Source: Roseomonas sp. OT10 (GTDB lineage Bacteria > Pseudomonadota > Alphaproteobacteria > Acetobacterales > Acetobacteraceae). Taken from it: DNA of 64,000 nt. This document shows positions 45,400-53,642 of this stretch, in pieces (position 1 is the stretch's first letter; each line of letters opens with the position of its first letter). Below the pieces are notes generated by a model. The model was not told where the DNA came from, made no database searches, and was given only the letters and a program-made list of their open reading frames with translations. Position numbers and translations under genes: made by a program. The stretch is from the NCBI RefSeq assembly GCF_020991085.1, contig NZ_CP087719.1:3802001-3866000 (forward strand). The letters are read 5' to 3'.

Positions 45400-45721
45400 G
45401 GTTGGACCGGAGGGAGGGAAAGGCCGTTGACGCAGGCGAGGAGGCCATGCGGAACCGTCGGCGCGGGGGGAGAGGCCGCCAATCCGGCCTTCACCCCCAA
45501 CCATGCCGTTGGCTCGGACAGCGACGGGCGTGCCGCCGCGGCGACAGAGGCATCGGTCCGCAGCCGCTTCCGGACGTTGCGCGGCTGCGCGGGTCCTGGG
45601 CCGACGACGGATGCGGTCCTCGCCGAAACCCGCGGCGAGGATGGAACCTCGCTCCTCCGCGCACCGCAGGCCCGTGCCGTGCGACATGGGCCGGCGGTTC
45701 CCTCGTCGCCTTGATCACGCC
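45400..45721. other. Gap between hypothetical gene and cobJ
   Basis: This 322-base stretch has open frames but none with a ribosome site or recognisable protein. A TTGACG hexamer at about 45,427 lacks a good -10 partner. It is not a copy of the dispersed repeat. It probably holds the cobJ promoter region, but I cannot point to it. Confidence 0.4.
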
Positions 45722-46477
45722 ATGACCGGCCGACTCCGCATCCTCGGCCTCGGCCCCGGCGCGGCCGCCCAGCGCACGCCGGAGGTCTCCGCCGCCCTGG
45801 CGGAGGCCACCGACCTGATCGGCTACGGCCCCTATCTCGACCGGGTGGCGCTCGCCCCCGGCCAGCGCCGCCACGCCTCCGACAACCGCGAGGAGCTGGA
45901 CCGCGCCCGCCATGCGCTCGCCCTGGCGGAGGGCGGCGCACGGGTGGCCGTGGTCTCCTCCGGCGATGCGGGGGTCTTCGCCATGGCCGGCGCGGTGTTC
46001 GAGGCGATCGAGCACGGGCCGGCCTCCTGGCGTGCCCTGGACGTGCAGGTGCTGCCCGGCATCTCCGCCCTGCTGGCGGTCGCGGCCCGGCTCGGCGCGC
46101 CGCTGGGCCACGACTTCTGCGCGATCTCCCTCTCGGACAACCTCAAGCCCTGGCCGCTGGTCGAACGCCGCTTGGCCGCCGCCGCCGGGGCGGGCTTCGT
46201 GCTGGCGCTGTACAACCCGATCTCCCGCGCCCGGCCCTGGCAGCTCGGCGCCGCCTTCGCGATCCTGCGCGACCACCTGCCGCCCACGACCCCCGTCGCC
46301 TTCGCCACCGCGGTCAGCCGGGCGGAGGAGCGGCTGCTTCTCGCCACCCTGGCCGAGGCCGACCCGGCCGGCGCGGACATGCGGACCCTGGTCCTGGTCG
46401 GCTCCCCGGCCACGCGGGTGGTGGAACGGCCGGGCGGGGCGCGGCCCTGGCTCTACACGCCGCGCAGCGCCGGATGA
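45722..46477 (+). CDS. cobJ: Precorrin-3B C(17)-methyltransferase CobJ
   Basis: CobJ methylates at C-17 and promotes ring contraction. The protein is 251 residues from the ATG at 45722. Motifs: LRILGLGPGAAAQRTPEV, LIGYGPYLDRV, VVSSGDAGVFAMAG, QVLPGISALLAVAARLGAPL and the CAISLSDNLKPW stretch, ending with LALYNPISRAR. The last 25 bases overlap the convergent cobK 3' end. Confidence 0.96.
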   Translation: MTGRLRILGLGPGAAAQRTPEVSAALAEATDLIGYGPYLDRVALAPGQRRHASDNREELDRARHALALAEGGARVAVVSSGDAGVFAMAGAVFEAIEHGPASWRALDVQVLPGISALLAVAARLGAPLGHDFCAISLSDNLKPWPLVERRLAAAAGAGFVLALYNPISRARPWQLGAAFAILRDHLPPTTPVAFATAVSRAEERLLLATLAEADPAGADMRTLVLVGSPATRVVERPGGARPWLYTPRSAG

Positions 46478-47208
46478 GGGGCGAGCAACCAGCGCCGCGC
46501 GGCGGCGGCATCCGGCACGGTCTCGGCCGGCGGCAGCGGGGGGCGGGCCACCATCACCACCGTCACCCCCAGGGCGCGCGCGGCCTCCAGCTTGGCCGCG
46601 ACGGCGCTGCCGCCGGAATTCTTGGACACGACCACCTCGATCCCGCGCGCGGCGAGCAGCGCCTCCTCCCCCTCCCGGGTGAAGGGGCCGGTGGCGGTCA
46701 GCACCTCCGTGCCCGGCGGCAGGCTGGCCGGGTCGGGCGGATCGACGCTGCGCAGCGTGTAGCGGTGCCAGGGCGCCGCGGCGAAGGGCGCCAGCTCCTT
46801 CTGCCCGACGGTCAGCAGCACCCGGCGCGGCATCAGCCCGAGCACGGCCGCCGCGGCCGCCATGTCCGGCACCTCGGTCCAGAGGTCGCCCCGCTCCGGC
46901 CACCAGGCGGGGCGCTCGATGCGCAGGAGCGGGATGCCCGCCTGGGCCGCGGCCTCGACCGCGTGGCGCGACATCCGCGCGGCGAAGGGATGGGTGGCGT
47001 CCACCAGCCGTTCGATCCGCGCCTCGGCGAGATAGCGGGCCAACCCCTCCACGCCGCCGAAGCCGCCGACCCGCACCGGCACGGGCTGCGGCAAGGGGTG
47101 GCGGGTGACGCCGGCGAGCGAAAGGGTCGCTGCGAAGCGCGCATCCCCGGCCAGCAGGCGGGCCAGGGCCGAGGCTTCCGTGGTGCCGCCCAGGATCAGC
47201 AGGCGCAA
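46453..47208 (-). CDS. cobK: Precorrin-6A reductase CobK
   Basis: CobK reduces precorrin-6A to 6B with NADPH. The 251-residue product begins at a TTG (47208, LRLLILGGTTEASALARLL), which matches the usual N-terminus; an upstream in-frame ATG at 47292 would lie inside the cobL reading frame. The VDATHPFAARMSRHA and LLTVGQKEL motifs are clear, with VVSKNSGG near the end. It is on the opposite strand from the other cob genes, with only 11 bases between its start and that of cobL. Confidence 0.93.
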   Translation of the reverse strand: MRLLILGGTTEASALARLLAGDARFAATLSLAGVTRHPLPQPVPVRVGGFGGVEGLARYLAEARIERLVDATHPFAARMSRHAVEAAAQAGIPLLRIERPAWWPERGDLWTEVPDMAAAAAVLGLMPRRVLLTVGQKELAPFAAAPWHRYTLRSVDPPDPASLPPGTEVLTATGPFTREGEEALLAARGIEVVVSKNSGGSAVAAKLEAARALGVTVVMVARPPLPPAETVPDAAAARRWLLAPHPALRGV

Positions 47209-47219
47209 GGTTCCCCCCC

Positions 47220-48527
47220 ATGATGGACCTGCCTCCCATGGCCGCGCCGGGCCCTGCGCCGCAAGCCCCGCCGCCGCAACTCCCAGGGGCACGGATCGCG
47301 GGGACGCAACCTCCGGAGGCGCCGCCCTGGCTCGCGATCCTGGGCATCGGCGAGGACGGGTGCGACGGCCTCTCCCCTGCCGCCCGCGCCCTGCTCGCGG
47401 GGGCGGAGGCGGTATTCGGGGGGGCGCGGCACCTGGCCCTGGCGGCGCCGCTGCTCCGGGGCGAGGCGCATCCCTGGCCCAGCCCGATGGCCGGCGCCTA
47501 CCCCGCCATCCTGGCGCGACGCGGCCGGCCGGTGGCGGTGCTGGCCTCGGGCGACCCCTTCCGCTTCGGGGTGGGGTCGGCGCTGGCGCGGCTGGTCCCG
47601 GCCGGGGAGCGGGTGGCCGTGCCGGCGCCCTCCTCCATCGCGCTGGCCTGCGCCCGGCTGGGCTGGGCGGAGCAGGATTGCGCGGTGGTGTCCCTCTGCG
47701 GCCGGCCGCCGGAGCGGGTGCTGCCGCTGCTGCAACCCGGCGCGCGGCTGCTGGCGCTCTCCGCCGATGCCGGCACCCCCGCGACGCTAGCCGCGCTGCT
47801 GACGCGCCACGGCTTCGGCCCCTCGCGCCTGCACCTGCTGGAAGCCCTGGGCGGTCCGCGCGAGCGCCACCGCGAATCCCGTGCCGACAGCCCCGGCTTC
47901 CCCGCCCCAGACCCGCTGAACCTGGTCGCGGTGGAGGTGGCCGCCGGCCCGGGGGCGCGGATCGTCCCGCTCTCGGCCGGGCTGCCGGACGGCTTCTTCG
48001 AGCAGGACGGGCAGATCACCAAGCAGGAGGTCCGCGCCGTCACCCTCGCCGCCCTCGCCCCGCGCCAGGGCGAGCGGCTGTGGGATATCGGCCTCGGCTC
48101 CGGCTCCATCGCGATCGAATGGCTGCTGCGCCATCCCGCCAACCGCGCCCTCGGCATCGAGCCCAACCCCGACCGCGCCGCCCGCGCCGCGCGCAACGCC
48201 CTGTCCCTCGGCGTGCCGGGGCTGGAGGTCGTGGCCGGCGAGGCCCCCGCCGCCCTGGCCGGGCTGCCCCCGCCGGACGCGGTCTTCGTCGGCGGCGGCG
48301 TCTCCCGCCCCGGGGTGCTGGAGGCCGCCTGGGCCGCCCTTCCCCCCGGCGGCCGGCTGGTGGCCAACGGTGTGACGGTGGAGGCCGAGGCCAGCCTCCT
48401 GGCCGCCCGGGCGCGCTGGGGCGGCCGCCTCACCCGCATCGGCATCGAGCGGCTGGACAGCCTCGGCCGCCTCCACGCCTTCCGCCCGGCCATGACCGTC
48501 ACCCAATACGCGGCGGTGAAGCCGTGA
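47220..48527 (+). CDS. cobL: Precorrin-6Y C5,15-methyltransferase (decarboxylating) CobL, CbiE-CbiT fusion
   Basis: CobL methylates C-5 and C-15 and decarboxylates the C-12 acetate. The protein is 435 residues with two domains. The N-terminal CbiE-like part covers about 35-240 (LAILGIGEDGCDGLSPAAR, ASGDPFRFGVG). The C-terminal CbiT-like part covers about 250-435, with the SAM-binding DIGLGSGSIAIEWL near residue 287 and FEQDGQITKQEVRA before it. The first ~35 residues are Pro-rich and not conserved, so a later start is possible. The stop overlaps cobE. Confidence 0.95.
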   Translation: MMDLPPMAAPGPAPQAPPPQLPGARIAGTQPPEAPPWLAILGIGEDGCDGLSPAARALLAGAEAVFGGARHLALAAPLLRGEAHPWPSPMAGAYPAILARRGRPVAVLASGDPFRFGVGSALARLVPAGERVAVPAPSSIALACARLGWAEQDCAVVSLCGRPPERVLPLLQPGARLLALSADAGTPATLAALLTRHGFGPSRLHLLEALGGPRERHRESRADSPGFPAPDPLNLVAVEVAAGPGARIVPLSAGLPDGFFEQDGQITKQEVRAVTLAALAPRQGERLWDIGLGSGSIAIEWLLRHPANRALGIEPNPDRAARAARNALSLGVPGLEVVAGEAPAALAGLPPPDAVFVGGGVSRPGVLEAAWAALPPGGRLVANGVTVEAEASLLAARARWGGRLTRIGIERLDSLGRLHAFRPAMTVTQYAAVKP

Positions 48528-48952
48528 CCCTCCCGCCCACCCCCGTCGCCCCCCGGGCCACCGCCCCGGGCGCCGCCGCCGGAACCGTGGTCGCGGGCCT
48601 GGGCCTCCGCCCCCAGGCCACGGAGGACGCCATCCTGGCCCTCCTCGCGGCTGCCACGGCGGAAGCCGGCCGCCGCCCCACCCTCCTCGCCGCCCCGGCC
48701 TTCCGCCAGGATGCCCCGGGCCTGCACCGGGCCGCCGCCGCCCTCGCCCTCCCCCTCCGCCTGCTGGACCACGCCGCCCTGCTCGCCGTCCAACCCCTCT
48801 GCCCCACCCGCTCCGCCGCCGCCGAACGCGCCACCGGCCTCGCCTCCATCGCCGAGGCCTGCGCCCTCGCCGCCGCCGGCCCCGGCGCCCGCCTGCTCCT
48901 CCAGCGCCGTGGCTCGGGCGCCGCGACCTGTGCCCTGGCGGTGATGGCGTGA
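48524..48952 (+). CDS. cobE: Cobalamin biosynthesis protein CobE (CbiG C-terminal-like)
   Basis: The 142-residue protein starts at a GTG (48524) that overlaps the cobL stop (GTGA). It matches the CobE/CbiG C-terminal fold: [38 protein letters not shown], and a closing [19 protein letters not shown]. CobE may act as a corrinoid-binding chaperone or stimulate CobJ-type chemistry in the aerobic pathway, but its precise step is not firmly known to me. Confidence 0.88.
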   Translation: MTLPPTPVAPRATAPGAAAGTVVAGLGLRPQATEDAILALLAAATAEAGRRPTLLAAPAFRQDAPGLHRAAAALALPLRLLDHAALLAVQPLCPTRSAAAERATGLASIAEACALAAAGPGARLLLQRRGSGAATCALAVMA

Positions 48953-48956
48953 CGGG

Positions 48957-49061
48957 GTGGCGTGGCGCTTGTGGCCCGTGGGAAGGGCGCTGCCCTTCCC
49001 ACACTCATCCCGCCAGGAGCAGAGGAGCGGAGCCCGCCCTGCGAGGCACGGGCGCCCCGCC
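48957..49061 (-). repeat. Dispersed intergenic repeat, copy G, leader of cobM
   Basis: Between cobE and cobM the block TGGCCCGTGGGAAGGGC and the perfect hairpin GGGAAGGGC (48,980-48,988) with GCCCTTCCC (48,992-49,000) occur, followed by the CCGCCAGGAGCAGAG block. It ends CACGGGCGCCCCGCC directly before the cobM ATG, the same ending as copy F before cobI. Confidence 0.8.
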
Positions 49062-49826
49062 ATGACCGTCCACTTCATCGGCGCCGGGCCGGGGGCGGCG
49101 GACCTGATCACGGTGCGGGGGCGGGATCTGCTGGGGCGGTGTCCGGTGTGCCTGTATGCCGGGTCGATCGTGCCGTCGGCGCTGCTGGGGTACTGCCCGG
49201 CCGGGGCGCGGCTGGTGGATACGGCGCCGCTGGACCTGGACGCCATCGAGGCGGAGTTCCGGCGGGCGCATGCGGCCGGGCAGGACGTGGCGCGGCTGCA
49301 TTCGGGGGACCTGTCCGTGTACTCGGCGGTGGCGGAGCAGGTGCGGCAGCTGCGGCGGGCCGGGATTCCCTACACGCTGACGCCGGGGGTGCCGGCCTTC
49401 GCGGCGGCGGCGGCGGCGCTGGGGCAGGAGCTGACGGTGCCGGAGGTGGCGCAGAGCCTGGTGCTGACGCGGGTGTCGGGCCGGGCCTCGGCCATGCCGC
49501 CGGGCGAGACGCTGGAAGCCTTCGGCGCGACCGGGGCGACGCTGGCGATCCACCTCGCCATCCACGCGCTGGAGCGGATCGTGGAGCGGCTGGCCCCGCT
49601 CTACGGCGCGGACTGCCCGGTGGCGGTGGTGGTGCGGGCGAGCTGGCCGGACGAACGCGTGGTGCGCGGCACGCTGGGGGACATCGTGGCGCGGATGGCG
49701 GAACAGCCGGCCGAGCGCACGGCGTTGGTGCTGGTCGGGCCGTCCCTGGCGGCGGAAGGGTTCCGGGACAGCGCGCTCTACGACCCCGACTACCGGCGGC
49801 GCTTCCGCGGGGGTGGGGGGTGCTGA
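49062..49826 (+). CDS. cobM: Precorrin-4 C(11)-methyltransferase CobM
   Basis: CobM methylates precorrin-4 at C-11. The protein is 254 residues from the ATG at 49062; an earlier in-frame ATG at 48957 lies within the repeat and adds a non-conserved stretch. Motifs: [50 protein letters not shown], and [19 protein letters not shown]. There is no usual ribosome site, because the upstream bases belong to repeat copy G. Confidence 0.96.
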   Translation: MTVHFIGAGPGAADLITVRGRDLLGRCPVCLYAGSIVPSALLGYCPAGARLVDTAPLDLDAIEAEFRRAHAAGQDVARLHSGDLSVYSAVAEQVRQLRRAGIPYTLTPGVPAFAAAAAALGQELTVPEVAQSLVLTRVSGRASAMPPGETLEAFGATGATLAIHLAIHALERIVERLAPLYGADCPVAVVVRASWPDERVVRGTLGDIVARMAEQPAERTALVLVGPSLAAEGFRDSALYDPDYRRRFRGGGGC

Positions 49827-49845
49827 TCCCGGGCAACCGGCTGGT

Positions 49846-49865
49846 TTTTGATTGCATAATCAAAA
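49846..49865. promoter_or_regulatory. AT-rich perfect palindrome downstream of cobM
   Basis: The sequence TTTTGATT-GCAT-AATCAAAA is a perfect eight-base inverted repeat around a four-base centre, in a short AT-rich stretch that stands out against its GC-rich surroundings. It lies 20 bases after the cobM stop and 65 before the next ATG. It could be an operator for the following hydrolase gene. Its stem is too AT-rich for a strong terminator. Confidence 0.6.
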
Positions 49866-49929
49866 CAAACTTGCGTCCCGCCGGCGGCTGGGGAAGTCTC
49901 CGTCCCCGCCATTCCCTGGGAGACCGGCC

Positions 49930-50547
49930 ATGACCTACCTGTCCTCTCTCCTCGACCTCGCCCGCTCCGTCACCACCGAGGCGCAGGAGGATTTCGAAAC
50001 CTGGTGCGAGGCCAACGCCCCCTGGCTCTCCACCGCCTATGGGGAACTCGGCGTGAAGGAGGTCGCCGGGGCGGGCCGCAGGAAGAGCAACCCGCAGATC
50101 AACGCGTATCTGCAAAGCTGCTGGAACACCGCGAAGACCGGAACCTACGACCTGAAGGACGATTCCACCGCCTGGTGCTCCGCCTTCGTCAACTGGTGCC
50201 TGCTGAAGCAGGGCATCAAGGGGACCGGCAGCACCTGGAGCCACAGCTGGCTGACGTGGAAGGGCGGGCTGCACCTGGGCAAGACGCTGGAAAGCGCGCC
50301 GGTCGGCTCGATCGTGGTGATGTCGCGCGGCGATGCGGCGAAGCAGCAGGGGCACGTCGCCTTCCTGTGGTCCCGTTCCGGCGGCAAGCCGCAGTACCTC
50401 GGCGGCAACCAGGGCGACGGGACGCTGTCCAACCGCGCCTCCGACCGCGTCAGCATCGCGCACTACCCGAACAAGATCCTGGGCGTCATCTGGCCGCTGC
50501 GCGCGATCGCGACGCCGTCGCCCTGGGCCGACGGGCGCGTCGCCTGA
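49930..50547 (+). CDS. TIGR02594-type NlpC/CHAP-like cysteine hydrolase
   Basis: The 205-residue protein has the layout of TIGR02594 proteins, CHAP-like peptidoglycan or amide hydrolases. The likely nucleophile is Cys83 in DDSTAWCSAFVNWC. His142 lies in QGHVAFLW and Asn160 in GGNQGDG. There is no signal peptide, so it would need a holin, T6SS or lysis to reach the wall. The start ATG at 49930 has GGGAGACCGG just upstream. It is solitary, next to the end of the cob cluster. Confidence 0.82.
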   Translation: MTYLSSLLDLARSVTTEAQEDFETWCEANAPWLSTAYGELGVKEVAGAGRRKSNPQINAYLQSCWNTAKTGTYDLKDDSTAWCSAFVNWCLLKQGIKGTGSTWSHSWLTWKGGLHLGKTLESAPVGSIVVMSRGDAAKQQGHVAFLWSRSGGKPQYLGGNQGDGTLSNRASDRVSIAHYPNKILGVIWPLRAIATPSPWADGRVA

Positions 50548-50557
50548 CGCGCGGCGC

Positions 50558-52732
50558 TCAGCGGGCGAAGCCGGCCACGCCCCGGCGCAGCGCGTCCTGC
50601 CGCCCGTCGCGCGTGACCGTCCAGAGCGGGTTGTCCACGGACAGGCGCTGGCCACCGTCGCGCTGCACGGGGCGGATCAGGGCCTGGGCCACGCTGCGCG
50701 TGCGCGCGCCCAGCAGGTCGAGCGGGATGCGGACATAGATGCCCTTGTCGAAGGAGCCCTCGCCGAAGCGCGAGAAGGGCACGTCGGTGAAGGTGGCGAA
50801 GCCGCCGACCTCGATGCCGGAATCGAAGCGGCGGCCCAGCTCGATGGTGCCGCCCCAGTCGCCGGCCAGGTAGCGGCCGCCGCGCAGCACCGTGTAGAGG
50901 TTCCACACCGGCAGGTCGGCATAGAGCGAGAGGTGGCCGGTCGCCACCTCGTAGTCGCGGAAGGCCAGGCGCTGGTCGAAGCCGCGCTGCCTCACCCAGT
51001 TCACGTCCAGCCCCAGCGCCCAGGGCCTGTCGTGCGGCCGCCACAGCACCTCGCCCGAGACGCCGCCGAACATCGGCTCCAGCAGCCCCGCCGTGACGCG
51101 GCCGAAGACATCGGGCGCGAGGTTCCAGATGCGCTCGGCGTAGAGGGCGGGAATCGCCGTCTCGCCCTCGCGCGCGTAACGGGCATAGTCGCTGCGCACA
51201 TGCGGCAGCACGCTGTCCGAGGGCGGCCCGTCGGCAAGGTTGCCCGCCAGCGTCTGCTGCACCGCGCCGGCCAGGGCGAAGCCGCCGCCCAGCTCCACCC
51301 GCGCCCCGGCCGCCGCGGCCGCCTGCCAGCGCAGCGTGCGCGTCGGATCGCCCAGCAGCAGCGACACGCGCGGCTCCAGCCCCCAGCTCAGCCGCGGCAC
51401 CGGCGTGCGCGCGGCGCCGGGCCAGTCCAGCCCCTCCGCCGGCAGCAGGGTGGTGGCGGCGAAGGCCTCCTCCGGGCTCAGCGTACCGCGCCCCGCACCC
51501 ACCAGGATCGTGCGCGGCGCCAGGGCGGCCGCGACCTCCGTGCCGCCCAGCCACCAGGAGATGCGCAGGATCTGGGCCGCCGGCGGCAGCAGCGGATCCG
51601 TCGCGCGCGCCACCTGCGCCATGACCTGCGGCAGGGTGCGGAAGGGCCCGTCCGCCACCGCGATCCGGGCCTCCACCCCGTCCAGGGCGAAGGCCAGGGG
51701 GCGGAAGCCGGCGGCGGAGAGCGCTGCGAAGACGCGCTGTGCCCGTGCCGCCTCGTCGGCCGGCGGGGCTTCGGATGCCGCGGCGGGCGGCCGGGGGCGC
51801 GGCGGGCCGGGCGGATCGGCCGGGTCCAGCCGCGCCGAGACGCGGAACAACAGGTCGGTGCCATGGACGAAGTGGATCCCGGCATCGAGCCATTCGTTCG
51901 ACCATTGCAGCCCGGCATTGATGCGCGAGCGTGCCTCGCCGCGCAGGCCTTCGCTGCGCGCGGGATAGCCGCCGCGCTCGTCGCGCAGCGAATCCCCGGA
52001 CCATTCCAGCTTGGCGCGCAGCCCGTCGAGGAGGCCGAGCGGCGTGTCCGTGGCGGGAATGGTGTATTCCACGCCGCCGAAGACGGAGACGTCGTCGCCG
52101 CGGAAGACGTCCGTCCGCAGCGTCCCGCCCCGCCCCACGTCGCGCGGGCGGCTGCGGAAGCGGTCGGACAGCGCCACCAGCGGGTTGTTGGTGTCCGCCC
52201 CCGTGCCGAGACGCCCCCAGCCCAGGCCGAGCGAGACGTCCAGCCCGTGCCAGCGCTTCGAGGCGACGACGTACTCGCCCGCGTAGATGCCGGTGCCGAT
52301 CAGATCCTGCAGCCCGACCGCGACGGCCGGCGTCCAGGCCCCCTCCCGCAGCAGGCGCAGCTTCAGGTCGAAGGCGCGGTCGGTGGTCATGCCCGCGCCG
52401 GTCGTGCCGTTCAGCCGCTCGCTGAGGCGGAAGGTGGTCTCCAGGAAGGGCAGCGCCTGGAAGGTCAGGAAGTGGAAGCGCCGCTGGTGCCGCAGCGACG
52501 TGCCGGCCTCCAGCGTGCCGTCCGGGCGGAAGCGCGCGTTGCGCGTCTCGATCAGCCCGACGCCGCCGAAGTCGCTGCCGGTGGCCGGCACCTCCTCGGC
52601 CGCCGCGCCGCCGGCCGGCCCTGTTCGGGCCGGCATCGGCACGGCTGGCACGGCGATGGCCAGCGCGGCCAGGACAGGCAGGAGGAGACGGCGCACGGTT
52701 CGCGTTCTGCGGAGCGTCTCATTCTCGCGCAC
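50558..52732 (-). CDS. YjbH-like outer-membrane beta-barrel protein
   Basis: The 724-residue product has a hydrophobic N-terminus (LLLPVLAALAIAVPAVPMPA), then the typical YjbH/GfcD start DFGGVGLIETRNARFRPDG. A long beta-rich region follows, with many alternating aromatic strands and the closing YLAGDWGGTIELGRRFDSGI and FGEGSFDKGIYVRIPLDLL. Such proteins occur with exopolysaccharide export genes. No partner polysaccharide genes are present here. No lipobox Cys is seen after the signal, unlike E. coli YjbH. Confidence 0.85.
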   Translation of the reverse strand: MRENETLRRTRTVRRLLLPVLAALAIAVPAVPMPARTGPAGGAAAEEVPATGSDFGGVGLIETRNARFRPDGTLEAGTSLRHQRRFHFLTFQALPFLETTFRLSERLNGTTGAGMTTDRAFDLKLRLLREGAWTPAVAVGLQDLIGTGIYAGEYVVASKRWHGLDVSLGLGWGRLGTGADTNNPLVALSDRFRSRPRDVGRGGTLRTDVFRGDDVSVFGGVEYTIPATDTPLGLLDGLRAKLEWSGDSLRDERGGYPARSEGLRGEARSRINAGLQWSNEWLDAGIHFVHGTDLLFRVSARLDPADPPGPPRPRPPAAASEAPPADEAARAQRVFAALSAAGFRPLAFALDGVEARIAVADGPFRTLPQVMAQVARATDPLLPPAAQILRISWWLGGTEVAAALAPRTILVGAGRGTLSPEEAFAATTLLPAEGLDWPGAARTPVPRLSWGLEPRVSLLLGDPTRTLRWQAAAAAGARVELGGGFALAGAVQQTLAGNLADGPPSDSVLPHVRSDYARYAREGETAIPALYAERIWNLAPDVFGRVTAGLLEPMFGGVSGEVLWRPHDRPWALGLDVNWVRQRGFDQRLAFRDYEVATGHLSLYADLPVWNLYTVLRGGRYLAGDWGGTIELGRRFDSGIEVGGFATFTDVPFSRFGEGSFDKGIYVRIPLDLLGARTRSVAQALIRPVQRDGGQRLSVDNPLWTVTRDGRQDALRRGVAGFAR

Positions 52733-52818
52733 GCGTGAGACGTGAAGGCAAGGGGCGCGACACCCCCTTTCCGCGGCCCGGCTGGACGGGCCGCGCCGCT
52801 GTGGCCGAAACTCCCCGC

Positions 52819-53475
52819 ATGACCTTCTCGCTGCTCGCCCGCTGTGCCCGCACGGGCCAGGTCGGGGCCGTCGCCGCCACCTCCAACATCGGGGTCGGGG
52901 CGCGCGTGATGGCGCTGGCGCCGCGCCTCGGCGGGGTGCTGACGCAGCACCGGACCGACCCCCGGCTGGGGCCGCGCGGGGTGGCGCTGCTCGTCTCCGG
53001 CTGCTCGGCCGAGGAGGTGGTGGCGGCGCTGGTCGCCTCCACCCCGCATCACGGCTGGCGACAGCTCGCGGTGGTGGATTCCGCCGGCCGCACCGCGCAT
53101 TTCCACGGCGCGCGGGTGAAGCCGGAGTCCGGCGCGGCGCATGGCGAGGGCTGCGTCGCCATCGGCAACATCCTCTCCAGCGCCGAGGTCCCGGCGGCGA
53201 TGATCGCGGCCTTCCTGTCGGCGCCGGAACGCCCCCTGGCGGAACGGCTGCTCGCCGGGCTCGCGGCGGGCGAGGCGGCGGGGGGCGAGCACGGGCCGGT
53301 GCTCTCCGCCGCGCTGAAGCTCTATGGCGATCCCGATTTCCCGTTGGCCGATCTGCGCATCGACCGCGCCGAGCAGCCGATCAGCGCCCTGGCGGCGCTC
53401 TGGCGCGACTATGCGCCCAGCATCGACGAGTTCGTGCTGCGCGCCCTGGACCCGGACAGGGCGCGCGGAGGATAG
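52819..53475 (+). CDS. DUF1028 protein, Ntn-hydrolase-like
   Basis: The 218-residue protein begins MTFSLLARCARTGQVGAVAA, typical of DUF1028, with TSNIGVGARV, GCVAIGNILSS and a final DFPLADLRIDRAEQPI. DUF1028 proteins resemble Ntn hydrolases and have been linked to amide or peptide hydrolysis in catabolic clusters. The substrate is not known. The gene is divergent from the YjbH-like gene with 86 bases between. Confidence 0.85.
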   Translation: MTFSLLARCARTGQVGAVAATSNIGVGARVMALAPRLGGVLTQHRTDPRLGPRGVALLVSGCSAEEVVAALVASTPHHGWRQLAVVDSAGRTAHFHGARVKPESGAAHGEGCVAIGNILSSAEVPAAMIAAFLSAPERPLAERLLAGLAAGEAAGGEHGPVLSAALKLYGDPDFPLADLRIDRAEQPISALAALWRDYAPSIDEFVLRALDPDRARGG

Positions 53476-53642
53476 GCGCCCCCCGCGCGCCGCCCCCCCG
53501 CCCACCGGGACAGCCCCGCCACGGCCGGGGCTTGGCGATCCGCCGTGTCTTGCTTTACCAGTCGGGGACACCCTCCCGGCCACCGCACCCGTTTCCGGTC
53601 GGACAGCCGGACCCCCGCGTCCCGGGACCTTGAACAATTCTG

